The position numbers and the translations under genes were made by a program. A stretch of DNA of 64,000 bases from Variovorax sp. 54 (GTDB lineage Bacteria; Pseudomonadota; Gammaproteobacteria; Burkholderiales; Burkholderiaceae_C): positions 6,341,501 to 6,405,500 of the forward strand of contig NZ_PEFF01000001.1 in NCBI RefSeq assembly GCF_002754375.1. The letters are read 5' to 3'. The notes under the pieces were generated by a model. The model searched no databases, was not told the origin of the DNA, and worked only from the letters and a program-made list of their open reading frames with translations. Each line of letters begins with the position of its first letter. The stretch's first letter is position 1. This document shows positions 33,062 to 43,635 of this stretch, piece by piece.

Positions 33062-33484
33062 ATGAAAGACCGCGTCGCGCTGATGCTGGCCGCCCTCTGG
33101 TGGGGCAGCCTCACCACGATCGGCTTCCTGGTCGTGCCGATGCTGTTCGCGAAGCTCGGCAATCCGGCGGTGGCAGGCAATTTCGCCGCTCAGTTGTTCG
33201 AAGCGCAGAGCTGGATCGCCATCGGCTGCGGGCTGATCCTGCTGATCCATTTCCGCCAGAAGGCGGACGACGGCATGACCCAACCGGTGTTGACGGCCAT
33301 CTTCCTGGTGCTGGCGGCGTTGCTGCTGGCGCTTCTGCAGCAGTACGCCGTGGCGCCGCGCATCGTGGCGCGCGACAACCTCAAGCTGTGGCATGCCGTG
33401 GGCACGGGTATGTATTTCGTTCAATGGGTGTGCGCCGGCACGCTGCTGTGGCGCATGGGCGGCGCCGCTCGGGCGCCACGCTGA
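33062..33484 (+). CDS. DUF4149 domain inner-membrane protein
   Basis: 140 residues with four hydrophobic helices (about 8-28, 45-65, 78-97, 115-133). The first contains the WWGSLTTIGFLVVPMLF signature of DUF4149, and HFR-type polar residues lie in loops. The function of the family is not established. It lies five bases after greA and is very likely co-transcribed. It converges on the glycosyltransferase gene, with 49 bases between stops. Confidence 0.8.
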   Translation: MKDRVALMLAALWWGSLTTIGFLVVPMLFAKLGNPAVAGNFAAQLFEAQSWIAIGCGLILLIHFRQKADDGMTQPVLTAIFLVLAALLLALLQQYAVAPRIVARDNLKLWHAVGTGMYFVQWVCAGTLLWRMGGAARAPR

Positions 33485-33533
33485 ACTGGAGGGGCGGCAG
33501 CGACAGAGGATGTCGCCGCCGCCTCCGGCTCTA

Positions 33534-34292
33534 TTACTCTTTCCAGTGCCTGGCGACCCAGCTCGCCGGCCGGATGTAGCGGAAGGCGCGGTTGCGCCGT
33601 CCCGCCAGCGCATCGGGCGGGTTGCACTCACCGTGAAACACCATCACGCGGGCGCCTTCGGGCACGAAGGGCTCTTCCCAGTAGTTGGTCGGCCAGGTCG
33701 GGATGCCGTGGTACTTGAAACTCGGGCACCAGGCCGCGGGCCAGTAGGCCAGCTTGCCCTGCTTGTGGAGCACGTCCGACAGGTAGGCCTGCTCGTTGCG
33801 GTATTCGGCCTGCACCTTGTCCATGTTGGCGCGGAAGTACGCCAGCACGTCGGCGTGGGCACCCAGCTCGAAGCGGTAGACCGATGAATTGCCCGTGATC
33901 CGCTCGCGCCGCCAGGGGCGGGCGTAGTCGTGAATGATCAGGAACTCGCCGGGCTGCTCGAAGAAGGCGTCCAGGCTGCCGACGATCACCACGTCGACAT
34001 CCAGGAAGAGGGCGGTGCCGCGCAGGCCGTGCAGGTCCTGCTCAAAGGTGGTGAGCTTCTTCCAGGCGCCGTCGCGCTGGCCCGGGGCCAGCTGGAGGTT
34101 GAGCGGCGGAATGGGCAGGCACGTCACTTCGGGGCGGATGCCGTTGCCGTCGTCGGTCAAGCAGACGAACTTGAAGTCGCCGCTGAGGTGGCGGCGCACC
34201 ATGGCGTAGAGCCGGTTGACGTACTCGGGGCCGTACTTGGTGCCCCACTTCATGCAGAGGATATGGCGCTGGGCGCCTTGCGCTGCCACCAA
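33534..34292 (-). CDS. Glycosyltransferase (GT-A fold, DxD motif)
   Basis: 252 residues. The N-terminal [22 protein letters not shown], the acceptor region and [16 protein letters not shown] suggest a GT-A enzyme using a metal-bound nucleotide sugar through [14 protein letters not shown] near the C-terminus resembles the distal His of GT8-like enzymes. Donor and acceptor are unknown; an LPS or capsule sugar is a guess. The start is uncertain: TTG 34292, GTG 34289 or ATG 34253, none with a good ribosome site. It follows yhbY by two bases, so translation is probably coupled. Confidence 0.78.
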   Translation of the reverse strand: MVAAQGAQRHILCMKWGTKYGPEYVNRLYAMVRRHLSGDFKFVCLTDDGNGIRPEVTCLPIPPLNLQLAPGQRDGAWKKLTTFEQDLHGLRGTALFLDVDVVIVGSLDAFFEQPGEFLIIHDYARPWRRERITGNSSVYRFELGAHADVLAYFRANMDKVQAEYRNEQAYLSDVLHKQGKLAYWPAAWCPSFKYHGIPTWPTNYWEEPFVPEGARVMVFHGECNPPDALAGRRNRAFRYIRPASWVARHWKE

Positions 34293-34294
34293 GC

Positions 34295-34774
34295 TCAGTC
34301 CGCCTGGTTGCGTTTCTTGGCCGACAGCGGACGCTTGGCCTTGGCGCGCTTGATGGTGCCGCCAGGGGTGAGGCGCTGGTTGCCGAGCACGCGCAGGGTC
34401 TTGATTTCAGGGCGCTGGCCGCCGCGCTTGCTGTACTTGACGATTTTCACGTCGCGCGGGCCGGGCATGCGGTCTTCGTCGACCACACGCTCCTTTTCGG
34501 GCTTCGGACGCCACAGCACGAGCAGCTTGCCGATGTGCTGGATCGGGGCGGCGTCGAGCTCGTCGGCGAGCTCCTGGAGCATGGCGTCACGGGCGAGGCG
34601 GTCGTCGGAGAAGACGCGAACCTTGATCAGGCCATGGGCCTTCAGGGCCGCGTCGGCCTCCTTTTTCACGGCAGGGGTGAGCCCGTCTCCACCGACCATG
34701 ACGATCGGATCCAGGTGGTGAGCTTCGGCGCGGTGCACCTTGCGCTCGGCAGGGGTAAGTTGAATGGCGGGCAT
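34295..34774 (-). CDS. yhbY: YhbY family RNA-binding protein (CRM domain) with basic C-terminal extension
   Basis: 159 residues. The CRM domain ([31 protein letters not shown]...) fills the first 97 or so residues, with the GxxG-like loop and [11 protein letters not shown] at its end; E. coli YhbY binds pre-50S particles. Here there is an added tail of about 60 residues, rich in Lys and Arg ([18 protein letters not shown]), absent from the E. coli protein. It is divergent from rlmE by 33 bases, the classic rlmE/yhbY pairing, which suggests ribosome assembly. Confidence 0.88.
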   Translation of the reverse strand: MPAIQLTPAERKVHRAEAHHLDPIVMVGGDGLTPAVKKEADAALKAHGLIKVRVFSDDRLARDAMLQELADELDAAPIQHIGKLLVLWRPKPEKERVVDEDRMPGPRDVKIVKYSKRGGQRPEIKTLRVLGNQRLTPGGTIKRAKAKRPLSAKKRNQAD

Positions 34775-34807
34775 CCCCGTATTATCGACGCGTACACGAA
34801 CACCCTC

Positions 34808-35476
34808 ATGAGCACCAAAGCCAAAAGCAAAAAAGTCAACAAGGCGTGGCTTCACGACCACATCAACGACCCCTACGTGAAGCTCGCGACCAGAGAGGGC
34901 TACCGCGCCCGCGCGGCTTACAAGCTCAAGGAAATCGACGAGTCGCTCGGGCTGGTCAAGCCCGGCCACCTCGTGGTCGACCTGGGTTCGACCCCCGGCG
35001 CCTGGAGCCAGTACCTGCGGCGGCGCATGTCGCCGGGCGGTGCGGCGGCCGGCGACCTCAACGGCACCATCATTTCGCTCGACCTGCTGCCGATGGAGCC
35101 CATCGAAGGCGTGACCTTCCTGCAGGGCGACTTTCGCGAAGATGCACTGCTGGAGCAGCTCCTGGCGGTGCTGGCCGGCCGCAAGGCCGATCTGGTGGTG
35201 TCCGACATGGCGCCCAACCTGTCGGGCATCCATTCGGCCGACGCGGCCCGCGTGGCGCACCTGATCGAACTGGCCATCGACTTCGCCCAGAACCACATGA
35301 AGCCCGAAGGGGCGCTCGTGGCCAAGGTATTTCATGGCAGCGGGTATGACGACCTGGTCAAGATGTTCAAGGCCAATTTCCGCGTCGTGAAGCCGCTCAA
35401 GCCCAAGGCGTCACGCGATAAATCGGCAGAGACCTTCCTCATCGGCAGGGGATTGAAGGCGCTCGATACGCATTGA
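34808..35476 (+). CDS. rlmE: 23S rRNA (uridine-2552) 2'-O-methyltransferase RlmE
   Basis: FtsJ/RrmJ methyltransferase of the 50S A-loop. 222 residues from ATG 34808. [14 protein letters not shown] carries the catalytic Lys; the SAM motif is [14 protein letters not shown], followed by SDMAPNLSG (Asp) and [11 protein letters not shown] (Lys). The N-terminal leader [15 protein letters not shown] is basic. It comes upstream of ftsH as in E. coli (166 bases apart) and is heat-shock linked there. Confidence 0.96.
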   Translation: MSTKAKSKKVNKAWLHDHINDPYVKLATREGYRARAAYKLKEIDESLGLVKPGHLVVDLGSTPGAWSQYLRRRMSPGGAAAGDLNGTIISLDLLPMEPIEGVTFLQGDFREDALLEQLLAVLAGRKADLVVSDMAPNLSGIHSADAARVAHLIELAIDFAQNHMKPEGALVAKVFHGSGYDDLVKMFKANFRVVKPLKPKASRDKSAETFLIGRGLKALDTH

Positions 35477-35642
35477 TACCTTGCCGCAGAGTGCCCTCCA
35501 GGGGCGCAAACCCTTGTCAGCCTATGGCTGCTATAGGGAAATGTCCGCTTTTCGCAGCTTGAAAAGCCTAAAATGGGGCGCAATTGCGTACCCTCAGCGC
35601 GTATTTCATATTCCCGTCACGCGCTTTCGACTGGAGCTTCGT

Positions 35643-37559
35643 TTGAACAATCAGTGGTTTTCCAAAGTTGCCGTATGGCTCGTCATTGCCATGGTGTTGT
35701 TCACTGTGTTCAAGCAGTTCGACACCCGCGGTGGCGTCGGCTCGGGAACGGTGAGCTATTCCGAGTTTTTGGACCAGGTCCGCAACAACCAGATCAAGAG
35801 CGCCATCATTCCTGAAGGCGCCGGCGGCGGCGAAATCGTCGCTGTCACCAATGACGATCGCAAGATCCGCACGACCGCCACGGTCCTCGACCGCGGCCTC
35901 GTGGGCGACCTGATCGACCACAGCGTCAAGTTCGACGTCAAGCCGCGCGAAGAAGGCTCGCTCCTCATGACCCTTTTGGTCAGCTGGGGCCCGATGCTGC
36001 TGCTGATCGGCGTCTGGATCTACTTCATGCGCCAGATGCAGGGCGGCGGCAAGGGCGGGGCGTTCAGCTTCGGCAAGAGCAAGGCCCGCATGATGGACGA
36101 GAACAACAACACGGTCACCTTCGCCGACGTCGCAGGCTGCGACGAGGCGAAAGAAGAAGTCCGTGAAGTCGTCGACTTCCTGAAAGACCCGCAGCGCTTC
36201 CAGAAGCTCGGCGGCCGCATTCCGCGCGGCCTGCTGCTGGTCGGCCCTCCGGGCACCGGCAAGACGCTGCTGGCCAAGTCGATCGCCGGCGAAGCCAAGG
36301 TGCCGTTCTTCTCGATCTCGGGTTCCGACTTCGTTGAAATGTTCGTCGGCGTGGGCGCGGCCCGTGTGCGCGACATGTTCGAAAACGCCAAGAAGAACGC
36401 TCCCTGCATCATCTTCATCGACGAAATCGATGCGGTGGGTCGTCAGCGCGGCGCCGGTCTGGGCGGCGGCAACGACGAGCGCGAGCAAACCCTCAACCAG
36501 ATGCTGGTCGAGATGGACGGCTTCGAAACCAACCTCGGCGTGATCGTCGTGGCTGCCACCAACCGTCCCGACATCCTCGACGCCGCACTGCTGCGCCCGG
36601 GCCGTTTCGACCGTCAGGTGTATGTCACGCTGCCCGACATCCGCGGCCGTGAGCAGATCCTCGGCGTGCACATGCGCAAGGTCCCGCTGGGCCAGGACGT
36701 GAACCCGAGCGTCATCGCCCGCGGCACGCCCGGCATGTCGGGTGCCGACCTGGCCAACCTGTGCAACGAAGCCGCCCTGATGGCCGCCCGCCGCAATGCG
36801 CGTGTGGTCGAGATGCAGGACTTCGAGAAGGCCAAGGACAAGATCTTCATGGGCCCCGAGCGCAAGAGCATGGTCATGCCCGAGGAAGAGCGCCGCAACA
36901 CGGCCTACCACGAGTCTGGCCACGCTCTCATCGGCAAGCTGCTGCCCAAGTGCGACCCGGTCCACAAGGTCACGATCATTCCGCGTGGCCGCGCCCTGGG
37001 CGTGACCATGAGCCTGCCGGCGCAAGACCGCTACAGCTACGACCGCGAGTACATGCTGAACCAGATCAGCATGCTGTTCGGTGGCCGCATCGCTGAAGAA
37101 GTGTTCATGCACCAGATGACCACCGGCGCCAGCAACGACTTCGAACGCGCGACCTCCATCGCCCGCGACATGGTCACGCGCTACGGCATGACCGATGCGC
37201 TGGGCCCGATGGTCTACGCCGAGAACGAAGGCGAAGTGTTCCTGGGTCGTTCGGTCACCAAGACCACGAACATGAGCGAGCAGACCATGGAAAAGGTCGA
37301 CGGCGAAGTGCGCCGCATCATCGACGAGCAGTACGCCCTGGCGCGCGGCCTTATCGAAGCGAACAGCGACAAGATGCACGCGATGGCGAAGGCGCTGCTC
37401 GAGTGGGAAACCATCGACAGCGAACAGCTCGACGACATCATGGCCGGCCGCGCACCGCGTCCGCCCAAGGACTGGACGCCGCGCATTCCGCCTTCGGGCA
37501 GCGGCGGCAGTGGTGGCACGCCGGCCGTCACGACGGACCCGGCGCCCACTGCGGCCTGA
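35643..37559 (+). CDS. ftsH: ATP-dependent zinc metalloprotease FtsH
   Basis: Membrane-anchored AAA+ protease that degrades regulators such as LpxC and damaged membrane proteins. 638 residues from TTG 35643, preceded by TGGAG; no ATG fits. Membrane helices lie at about 8-23 and 107-128. Walker A GPPGTGKT is at 201-208, Walker B IIFIDE at 256-261, and the zinc site HESGH at 423-427. The Gly/Pro-rich tail ends DPAPTAA. Upstream, TAAAAT at 35569-35574 is a weak -10 candidate; I did not find a convincing heat-shock promoter on this strand. Confidence 0.97.
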   Translation: MNNQWFSKVAVWLVIAMVLFTVFKQFDTRGGVGSGTVSYSEFLDQVRNNQIKSAIIPEGAGGGEIVAVTNDDRKIRTTATVLDRGLVGDLIDHSVKFDVKPREEGSLLMTLLVSWGPMLLLIGVWIYFMRQMQGGGKGGAFSFGKSKARMMDENNNTVTFADVAGCDEAKEEVREVVDFLKDPQRFQKLGGRIPRGLLLVGPPGTGKTLLAKSIAGEAKVPFFSISGSDFVEMFVGVGAARVRDMFENAKKNAPCIIFIDEIDAVGRQRGAGLGGGNDEREQTLNQMLVEMDGFETNLGVIVVAATNRPDILDAALLRPGRFDRQVYVTLPDIRGREQILGVHMRKVPLGQDVNPSVIARGTPGMSGADLANLCNEAALMAARRNARVVEMQDFEKAKDKIFMGPERKSMVMPEEERRNTAYHESGHALIGKLLPKCDPVHKVTIIPRGRALGVTMSLPAQDRYSYDREYMLNQISMLFGGRIAEEVFMHQMTTGASNDFERATSIARDMVTRYGMTDALGPMVYAENEGEVFLGRSVTKTTNMSEQTMEKVDGEVRRIIDEQYALARGLIEANSDKMHAMAKALLEWETIDSEQLDDIMAGRAPRPPKDWTPRIPPSGSGGSGGTPAVTTDPAPTAA

Positions 37560-37581
37560 GGTGGGCTTGCAATCAAGCAAC

Positions 37582-37604
37582 AACGGGGCCTCTGGCCCCG
37601 TTTT
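37582..37604 (+). terminator. Terminator after ftsH
   Basis: CGGGGCC/GGCCCCG with loop TCT, followed by T4, 24 bases after the ftsH stop and 15 bases before folP. Confidence 0.75.
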
Positions 37605-37619
37605 CCATGGGAGCGCCGC

Positions 37620-38504
37620 ATGAACAAGACGGCAACTGCTGTCTGGCAGACCTCGCGCTTCACGATCGACCTCGCGCAGCCGCGCGTGATGGGCATCGTC
37701 AACGTCACGCCCGATTCCTTTTCCGACGGTGGCGCGCATGCGTCCACAAGCACTGCGCTGGCGCATTGCGAGCAGTTGCTGAAGGAGGGCGCCGACATCC
37801 TCGACATCGGCGGTGAATCGACCCGCCCCGGCAGCCCCGCCGTGCCGCTCGACGCCGAACTGGCGCGCGTACTGCCCGTGGTGCGCGAGGCCGTGAAGCT
37901 GAACGTGCCGTTGTCCATCGACACCTACAAGCCCGAGGTGATGCGGGCCGTGCTCGACCTGGGCGCGGACATCGTCAACGACATCTGGGCGCTGCGCCAG
38001 CCGGGCGCGCGCGAGGTGGTGGCGGCGCATCCGACCTGCGGCATCTGCCTGATGCACATGCACCGCGATCCGCAGACCATGCAGGCGTTGCCGATGCAGG
38101 GCGACGTGATTCCCGAGGTGCTGGCTTTCTGGGACGAACAGCTGGCGCCGCTGAAGGCCCTGGGCATCGACCCCGCGCGCATCACGCTCGATCCGGGTGT
38201 CGGCTTCGGCAAGAGCGTGGCGCAGAACTTCGCACTCCTCGGTCGGCAGCGGGAATTGTTGGCGGCTGGTTACCCCTTGTTGCTAGGTTGGTCCCGCAAG
38301 TCCTCCATCGGGGCGGTCACGGGCATCGACAATGCGTCCGGGCGTACCGTGCCCAGCGTGGCAGCCGCCGTGCTGGCCGTGGACCGGGGTGCAGCGGTCG
38401 TGCGGGTGCACGACGTGCGCGACACCGTCGCCGCCCTCGCCGTATGGCGTGCCATGCGCGCAGAAGCACCGCAGCAGCAACGAACTTCACAACAAGAGCA
38501 ATAA
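37620..38504 (+). CDS. folP: Dihydropteroate synthase
   Basis: Joins p-aminobenzoate to the pterin in folate synthesis; the sulfonamide target. 294 residues. MGIVNVTPDSFSDGG (pterin/Mg loop) is near residue 24, DIGGESTRPGS near 61, and the C-terminal LLGWSRKSSIG and VVRVHDV follow. A Gln-rich tail (PQQQRTSQQEQ) adds about 12 residues to the usual length. GGGAG precedes ATG 37620. glmM follows after six bases, the usual ftsH-folP-glmM order. Confidence 0.96.
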   Translation: MNKTATAVWQTSRFTIDLAQPRVMGIVNVTPDSFSDGGAHASTSTALAHCEQLLKEGADILDIGGESTRPGSPAVPLDAELARVLPVVREAVKLNVPLSIDTYKPEVMRAVLDLGADIVNDIWALRQPGAREVVAAHPTCGICLMHMHRDPQTMQALPMQGDVIPEVLAFWDEQLAPLKALGIDPARITLDPGVGFGKSVAQNFALLGRQRELLAAGYPLLLGWSRKSSIGAVTGIDNASGRTVPSVAAAVLAVDRGAAVVRVHDVRDTVAALAVWRAMRAEAPQQQRTSQQEQ

Positions 38505-38510
38505 CAGCAA

Positions 38511-39848
38511 ATGACCCGTAAATACTTCGGCACCGACGGCATCCGCGGCACGGTCGGCCAATCGCCCATCACCCCCGACTTCGTGCTGCGCCTCGCACAC
38601 GCCGTCGGCCGCGTGCTCAAGAAAACCCAGGCCCGCCCCACGGTGCTGATCGGCAAGGACACCCGCATCTCGGGCTACATGCTCGAGTCGGCGCTCGAGT
38701 CGGGCTTCAATTCCGCTGGCGTCGACGTGGTGCTGCTCGGCCCGCTGCCCACGCCGGGCGTGGCGTACCTCACGCGCGCCCAGCGCGCCAGCCTGGGCGT
38801 GGTGATCAGCGCCAGCCACAACGCCTTTCCCGACAACGGCATCAAGTTCTTCAGCGCGCAGGGCACCAAGCTCGACGACGCCTGGGAGCTGGCCGTCGAG
38901 GCCGCGCTCGAAGAAGAGCCGGTCTGGGTCGACTCGGCCAATCTGGGCAAGGCCCGCCGCCTCAACGACGCGGACGGCCGCTACATCGAGTTCTGCAAGA
39001 GCACCTTCGCCAACGACCTGTCGCTGCGCGGCATGAAGCTGGTGGTCGATGCGGCCCACGGCGCGGCCTACCAGGTGGCGCCGAACGTGTTCCACGAACT
39101 AGGGGCGGACGTCACGAGCATCGGCTGTGCGCCTGACGGGCTCAACATCAACAAGGGCTTCGGCGCCACGCATCCCGAGGCGCTGGTCGCCACGGTGATT
39201 GCGCAGAAGGCCGACTACGGCATTGCGCTGGACGGCGATGCCGACCGGCTGCAGCTGGTCGATGCCAGCGGCCGCCTGTTCAACGGCGACGAGTTGCTCT
39301 ACCTGATGGTGGCCGAGCGCATTGCGCGCGGCGAAAAGCCGGTAGGCGTGGTCGGCACGTTGATGACCAACAAGGCCGTCGAGATGGCTCTGCGCGCACA
39401 GGACATCGAGTTCGTGCGCGCCAAGGTCGGCGACCGTTACGTGCTCGAAGAGCTCGACAAGCGCGGCTGGCTGCTCGGCGGCGAGGGCTCCGGCCATCTG
39501 CTGGCGCTCGACCGCCACACCACGGGCGACGGCATCGTGAGCGCGCTGCAGGTGCTGCAGGCCTGCGTGCGCAGCGGCAAGACGGTGGCACAGCTGCTTG
39601 AAGGCGTCACGCTGTTCCCGCAGACGCTCATCAACGTGCGCCTCGCGCCCGGGCAGGACTGGAAGAGCAACACAGCGCTCGCCAGTGAAACCAAGCGCAT
39701 CGAAGCCGAGCTGGGCGACGCAGGCCGCGTGCTCATCCGCGCGAGCGGCACCGAGCCCCTGGTGCGCGTGATGGTCGAGGCGCGCGACGCCAAGCAGTCG
39801 CAGTCTTGCGCCGAGCGCCTCGCGGCCACGCTCAAGCCCGCCGCATGA
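38511..39848 (+). CDS. glmM: Phosphoglucosamine mutase
   Basis: Converts glucosamine-6-P to glucosamine-1-P for UDP-GlcNAc, feeding peptidoglycan and lipid A. 445 residues. It opens YFGTDGIRG. The phosphoserine loop [11 protein letters not shown] places Ser102 as the catalytic residue, DGDADRL is the metal loop, and [14 protein letters not shown] binds the phosphate. Its stop overlaps the next start (ATGA). Confidence 0.98.
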   Translation: MTRKYFGTDGIRGTVGQSPITPDFVLRLAHAVGRVLKKTQARPTVLIGKDTRISGYMLESALESGFNSAGVDVVLLGPLPTPGVAYLTRAQRASLGVVISASHNAFPDNGIKFFSAQGTKLDDAWELAVEAALEEEPVWVDSANLGKARRLNDADGRYIEFCKSTFANDLSLRGMKLVVDAAHGAAYQVAPNVFHELGADVTSIGCAPDGLNINKGFGATHPEALVATVIAQKADYGIALDGDADRLQLVDASGRLFNGDELLYLMVAERIARGEKPVGVVGTLMTNKAVEMALRAQDIEFVRAKVGDRYVLEELDKRGWLLGGEGSGHLLALDRHTTGDGIVSALQVLQACVRSGKTVAQLLEGVTLFPQTLINVRLAPGQDWKSNTALASETKRIEAELGDAGRVLIRASGTEPLVRVMVEARDAKQSQSCAERLAATLKPAA

Positions 39849-40339
39849 CGACGGCGGGCCGCATCGAAACGCGCATGGCCGACTACCGCGATCCGCTGCA
39901 GGCTGCGGCCGTGGTCGAGCTGCTCGACAGCTACGCACGCGATCCTGCCGGCGGTGGAACGCCGCTGCCGGCGTCGGTGCGCGAAGGCCTGCCTGCCGCA
40001 CTCGCGGCGCGTCCGCAGGCGTTCAGCGTGCTGGCCTTCGACGGCGACACGCCCGTGGGTCTGATCAACTGCATCGAAGGTTTTTCGACCTTCGCCTGCC
40101 AGCCGCTGGTGAATGTGCACGACGTGGTCGTGCGCGCCAGCCACCGCGGCCAGCGCGTGGCGCAGCAGATGTTTGCGCTGGTGGAGCAAGAGGCTCATCG
40201 GCGCGGCGCCTGCAAGCTCACGCTCGAGGTGCTGTCGGGCAATGCGCCCGCGCTGCGCAGCTACGAGCGCGAGGGCTTCGTCAGCTACCAGCTCGACCCG
40301 GAATTCGGCCACGCCGTCTTCCTGCAGAAGAAGCTCTGA
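39845..40339 (+). CDS. GNAT family N-acetyltransferase
   Basis: 164 residues from ATG 39845, overlapping the glmM stop; ATG 39875 (MADYRDP) is an alternative start. The GNAT core is visible: [15 protein letters not shown] (beta4), [29 protein letters not shown] (the acetyl-CoA pyrophosphate loop) and [23 protein letters not shown]. The acceptor is unknown. It is probably translated together with glmM. A terminator used by the opposite strand lies just after it. Confidence 0.87.
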   Translation: MTTAGRIETRMADYRDPLQAAAVVELLDSYARDPAGGGTPLPASVREGLPAALAARPQAFSVLAFDGDTPVGLINCIEGFSTFACQPLVNVHDVVVRASHRGQRVAQQMFALVEQEAHRRGACKLTLEVLSGNAPALRSYEREGFVSYQLDPEFGHAVFLQKKL

Positions 40340-40340
40340 C

Positions 40341-40379
40341 AAAGAAAAAGGGCCGAGGCGAATTCATCGCCGTCGGCCC
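40341..40379 (-). terminator. Terminator for the acyl-CoA dehydrogenase operon
   Basis: GGGCCGA/TCGGCCC plus inner GGCGA/TCGCC. On the minus strand it is followed by CTTTTTCTTTGT. It may also slow + transcription from glmM/GNAT, but has no T run on that side. Confidence 0.7.
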
Positions 40380-40380
40380 T

Positions 40381-40413
40381 CACCCCAACCCTCTCCCCGA
40401 GGGGAGAGGGGGG
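40381..40413. repeat. REP-like palindromic intergenic repeat
   Basis: CACCCCAACC followed by the palindrome CCCTCTCCCC-GA-GGGGAGAGGG (40389-40410). This wording is common as a dispersed intergenic element in many Gram-negative genomes. Only one copy is in the window. Confidence 0.5.
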
Positions 40414-40426
40414 AAGACAGTACCAA

Positions 40427-41704
40427 TCAGAAGCGCGTGACAGGCGCGTCGGCGGTAGCGCCCGACTTGTCGGCGGCGTACTTGCCCAGCTCCCACTTGG
40501 CGATCGCGTTGCGGTGCACTTCGTCCGGACCGTCGGCAAAGCGCAGCGTGCGGGCCTGCGCATAGGCCGAGGCCAGCGGGAAGTCGTCGCACATGCCACC
40601 GCCGCCGTGGACCTGCATGGCCCAGTCGATGACCTGGCAGGCCATGGTGGGTGCCACCACCTTGATCATGGCGATCTCGGTGCGCGCGACCTTGTTGCCG
40701 GCCACGTCCATCAGCCACGCGGCCTTCAGCGTGAGCAGGCGGGCCATGTCGATCTTGCAGCGCGCTTCGGCGATGCGTTCCTGCGTGACGGTCTGCGAGG
40801 CGACGGTCTTGCCGAAGGCCACGCGCGACGAGGCGCGCTTGCACATCAGCTCGAGCGCGCGCTCGGCCAGGCCGATCAAGCGCATGCAGTGGTGGATGCG
40901 TCCGGGGCCAAGGCGACCTTGGGCGATCTCGAAGCCGCGGCCTTCGCCCAGCAGGATGTTGCCGACGGGCACGCGCACGTTTTCGAAGTGCATCTCGACG
41001 TGGCCGTGCGGCGCGTCGTCGTAGCCCATCACGTTGAGCGGGCGCACGATGCGGATGCCCTTGGTGTCGGCCGGCACGATGACCATGCTCTGCTGCGAGT
41101 GCTTGGGCGCTTCGGGATCGGTCTTGCCCATGGTGACGAACACGGCGCAGCGCGGGTCGGCGGCACCGGAGATCCACCACTTGTGGCCGTTGATGACGTA
41201 CTCGTCGCCCTGGCGCTCGATGCGCGTGGCGATGTTGGTGGCATCGCTGGAGGCGACGTCGGGTTCGGTCATGGCGAAGGCCGAGCGGATCTCGCCTTCG
41301 AGCAGCGGCTTGAGCCAGCGCGCCTTGATCTCTTCCGAGCCGTAGCGGGCAATGGTTTCCATGTTGCCGGTGTCCGGCGCGGAGCAGTTGAAGGCTTCCG
41401 ACGCCCATGGCACCCGGCCCATGATCTCGGCCAGCGGGGCGTATTCCTGGTTGGTCAGGCCCGCGCCCTCATAGCCCGAAGCCGAGGCGCTGTCGACCGG
41501 CAGGAACAGGTTCCACAGGCCTTGAGCCTTGGCCTTGGCCTTGAGCTTCTCGACGGTCTGCAGGGCGCTCCAGCGCTTGCCGGCGACCGTGTTGGCGGCC
41601 AGTTCGGCGCTGTACTCGGCTTCGGCCGGGTAGATGTGGTCTTCCATGAACGCGAGAACGCGCTTCTGAAGCTCCTTGGTTTTGGCCGAATATTCGAAAT
41701 CCAT
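40427..41704 (-). CDS. Acyl-CoA dehydrogenase
   Basis: 425-residue flavoprotein. The N-terminal helical domain starts [20 protein letters not shown]; the middle domain has [16 protein letters not shown] and [12 protein letters not shown], and the C-terminal FAD/dimer region has [19 protein letters not shown] 41704 is set by AGGAGA upstream. The sequence type resembles long-chain ACAD10/11- or FadE-like enzymes that travel with an APH-like phosphotransferase. Here that gene is the immediate upstream neighbour, 34 bases away. It dehydrogenates an acyl-CoA; chain length is unknown. Confidence 0.9.
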   Translation of the reverse strand: MDFEYSAKTKELQKRVLAFMEDHIYPAEAEYSAELAANTVAGKRWSALQTVEKLKAKAKAQGLWNLFLPVDSASASGYEGAGLTNQEYAPLAEIMGRVPWASEAFNCSAPDTGNMETIARYGSEEIKARWLKPLLEGEIRSAFAMTEPDVASSDATNIATRIERQGDEYVINGHKWWISGAADPRCAVFVTMGKTDPEAPKHSQQSMVIVPADTKGIRIVRPLNVMGYDDAPHGHVEMHFENVRVPVGNILLGEGRGFEIAQGRLGPGRIHHCMRLIGLAERALELMCKRASSRVAFGKTVASQTVTQERIAEARCKIDMARLLTLKAAWLMDVAGNKVARTEIAMIKVVAPTMACQVIDWAMQVHGGGGMCDDFPLASAYAQARTLRFADGPDEVHRNAIAKWELGKYAADKSGATADAPVTRF

Positions 41705-41738
41705 GCTGTCTCCTGGTGGGGTTAAGGGGGAGGGCTGG

Positions 41739-42845
41739 CTATGCCTTTTGGGCAAATTGCCAGGCCATCTCGGCCATCGGCCGTGCGCCACGGGCGGACG
41801 CCACGGCTTGCTCGCTCGATGCGGTACCGGCTTCGACCCGTTTCGCAATGCCCTGCAGGATGGCAGCCATGCGGAACAGGTTGTAGGCCTGGTAGAAATT
41901 CCAGTCGGGCGCCAGCGCCTCGGGCGTGCTGATGCGCGTGCGCTCGCAGTAGCGGCGGATGTACTCGCTCTCGGTGGGAATGCCCAGCGCCGCCACGTCC
42001 ACGCCGCCGATGCCGCGGCCGGTGGTGGGAGGCATGTGCCACGACATGCAGTGGTAGCTGAAGTCGGCCAGCGGATGGCCCAGCGTGGAGAGTTCCCAGT
42101 CGAGCACCGCGATGATCCGCGGCTCGGTGGCGTGGAACATCACGTTGTCCAGGCGGTAGTCGCCATGCACGATCGAGACCTTGGTCTCGTCGCGTGCGCT
42201 TGCCGGCATGTGGGCCGGGAGCCAGTCGATCAGGCGCTCCATGGCCTCGATGGGCTGCGACAGTTCGCCGGCGCCATCGGCCGAGGCCTTGTACTGCTTG
42301 CTCCAACGGCCGATCTGGCGGTCGAAGTAGTTGCCGGGCTTGCCGTAGTCGCCCAGGCCGCGCGCAGCGAAGTCGACCGTGTGCAGCGCCGCAATGACGC
42401 GGTTCATCTCGTCGTAGTAGGCGGCGCGCTCGGCGTTGCTGAAGCCGGGCAGCGACTGGTCCCACAGCACGCGACCCTGCATGAACTCCATGATGTAGAA
42501 GGCGCGGCCGATGATGGCCTCGTCTTCGCACAGGCAGTACATGCGGGGCACGGGCACATCGGTGCCCTGCAGGCCGCTCATGACCTTGAACTCGCGCTCG
42601 ACCGCATGGGCCGAGGGCAGCAGCTTGGCGACCGGGCCGGGCTTGGCGCGCATCACGTAGCTCTGCGTGGGCGTGACGAGCTTGTAGGTCGGGTTGGACT
42701 GTCCGCCCTTGAACATCTCGACCGTCAACGGACCCTGGAAGCCCTCGAGGTTCTTTTCGAGCCAGGCCGCGAGCGCGTCCACGTCGAAGGTGTGCTGTTG
42801 GGACACCGCACGGGTGCCGATGAAACTGGAGAAGTCCTGGCTCAT
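41739..42845 (-). CDS. APH/ACAD10-like phosphotransferase
   Basis: 368 residues with an aminoglycoside-phosphotransferase (protein-kinase-like) fold. The N-lobe has [12 protein letters not shown] and the VMRAKPG Lys; the catalytic HGDYRLDN is at 227-234 and the metal-binding D249 lies in LDWE. These proteins are often fused or adjacent to acyl-CoA dehydrogenases. In mammalian ACAD10/11 the pair breaks down 4-hydroxy fatty acids by phosphorylating the hydroxyl. A similar role here is inference. Antibiotic resistance is unlikely. Confidence 0.87.
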   Translation of the reverse strand: MSQDFSSFIGTRAVSQQHTFDVDALAAWLEKNLEGFQGPLTVEMFKGGQSNPTYKLVTPTQSYVMRAKPGPVAKLLPSAHAVEREFKVMSGLQGTDVPVPRMYCLCEDEAIIGRAFYIMEFMQGRVLWDQSLPGFSNAERAAYYDEMNRVIAALHTVDFAARGLGDYGKPGNYFDRQIGRWSKQYKASADGAGELSQPIEAMERLIDWLPAHMPASARDETKVSIVHGDYRLDNVMFHATEPRIIAVLDWELSTLGHPLADFSYHCMSWHMPPTTGRGIGGVDVAALGIPTESEYIRRYCERTRISTPEALAPDWNFYQAYNLFRMAAILQGIAKRVEAGTASSEQAVASARGARPMAEMAWQFAQKA

Positions 42846-42855
42846 GTCGATTCTT

Positions 42856-43575
42856 TTAGTTGTCTGCTACGGAGATTTGCATCAGCGCCGAGCGGTCCAG
42901 CACGACCAGTCCGGCCGGCTCGATCCGGATGGTGCCCTCGCGCTCCATCGTCTTGAGTTCCTGGTTGACGCGCTGGCGCGAGGCGCCGAGCAGCTGCGCG
43001 AGTTCTTCCTGCGCCAGTTGCAGGCCGATGCGCGTCTGGCTGCCGTCGTCCAGGCTGGGCACGCCGTAGCTGCGCACCAGGTGAATGAGCTGCTTGGCCA
43101 GGCGTGCGCGCAAGGGCAGGGTGTTGAGGTCTTCCACCAGTCCGAACAGTGTGCGGATGCGGCGTGCCTGCAGCCGCATCAGCGCTTCGTACAGCTCGAC
43201 GTGCGTGGCCAGAATTTTCTGGAAGTCGGCCCGCGCCACGCACAGCACGGTGGTGTCGCCGTGCGAGTACGTGTCGTGCGTGCGACGTTCCCCGTCGAAC
43301 ATCGCCACGTCGCCGAACCAGATGCCCGGCTCGACGTAGGTCAGCGTCACCTGCTTGCCCGACACCGCGGTCGAGCTCACGCGCAACGCCCCCTTGGCAC
43401 AGGCGATCCAGTGCTCGGGCGGGTCGCCGCGCGCGGCGAGCAGGTCGCCGTCCTTGTAGCGTTTGACAAAGGCGCATCGGAGGATGTCGTGCCGTAGTGA
43501 TGGAGATAGGGAAGAAAACCAGCGACCACTGTTGATCGCTTCACGTTCTTCGATGGTAAGAATGGGGTCGTCCAT
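42856..43575 (-). CDS. Crp/Fnr family transcriptional regulator
   Basis: 239 residues. A cyclic-nucleotide-binding-like beta-roll is at about 20-150 (YKDGDLLAARGDPPEHWIACAKGALR, and GIWFGDVAMFDGERRTHD). A C-terminal winged helix carries LAQEELAQLLGASRQRVNQELKTME. It lacks an Fnr-type cysteine cluster, and the effector is unknown. It starts upstream of the phosphotransferase by ten bases, so it probably regulates and is co-transcribed with that gene and the dehydrogenase. Confidence 0.9.
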   Translation of the reverse strand: MDDPILTIEEREAINSGRWFSSLSPSLRHDILRCAFVKRYKDGDLLAARGDPPEHWIACAKGALRVSSTAVSGKQVTLTYVEPGIWFGDVAMFDGERRTHDTYSHGDTTVLCVARADFQKILATHVELYEALMRLQARRIRTLFGLVEDLNTLPLRARLAKQLIHLVRSYGVPSLDDGSQTRIGLQLAQEELAQLLGASRQRVNQELKTMEREGTIRIEPAGLVVLDRSALMQISVADN

Positions 43576-43635
43576 GGTCTGTCCTCTCGGCGACTGAAAA
43601 GCTGGGGGGTGTCACGGGAGCGACGCCGTCAGGCG

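Noticed and set aside
35560..35590. Heat-shock (sigma-32) promoter before ftsH
   Set aside because: CTTGAAA is present, but the CCCCAT-like -10 occurs only on the opposite strand at the wrong distance.
35568..38063. Long minus-strand frame opposite ftsH and folP
   Set aside because: Both plus-strand genes are unmistakable; the antisense product has no recognisable domain.
42856..43575. Fnr-type oxygen sensor
   Set aside because: The regulator has only one or two isolated cysteines and no N-terminal Cys cluster, so an iron-sulfur sensor is not supported.
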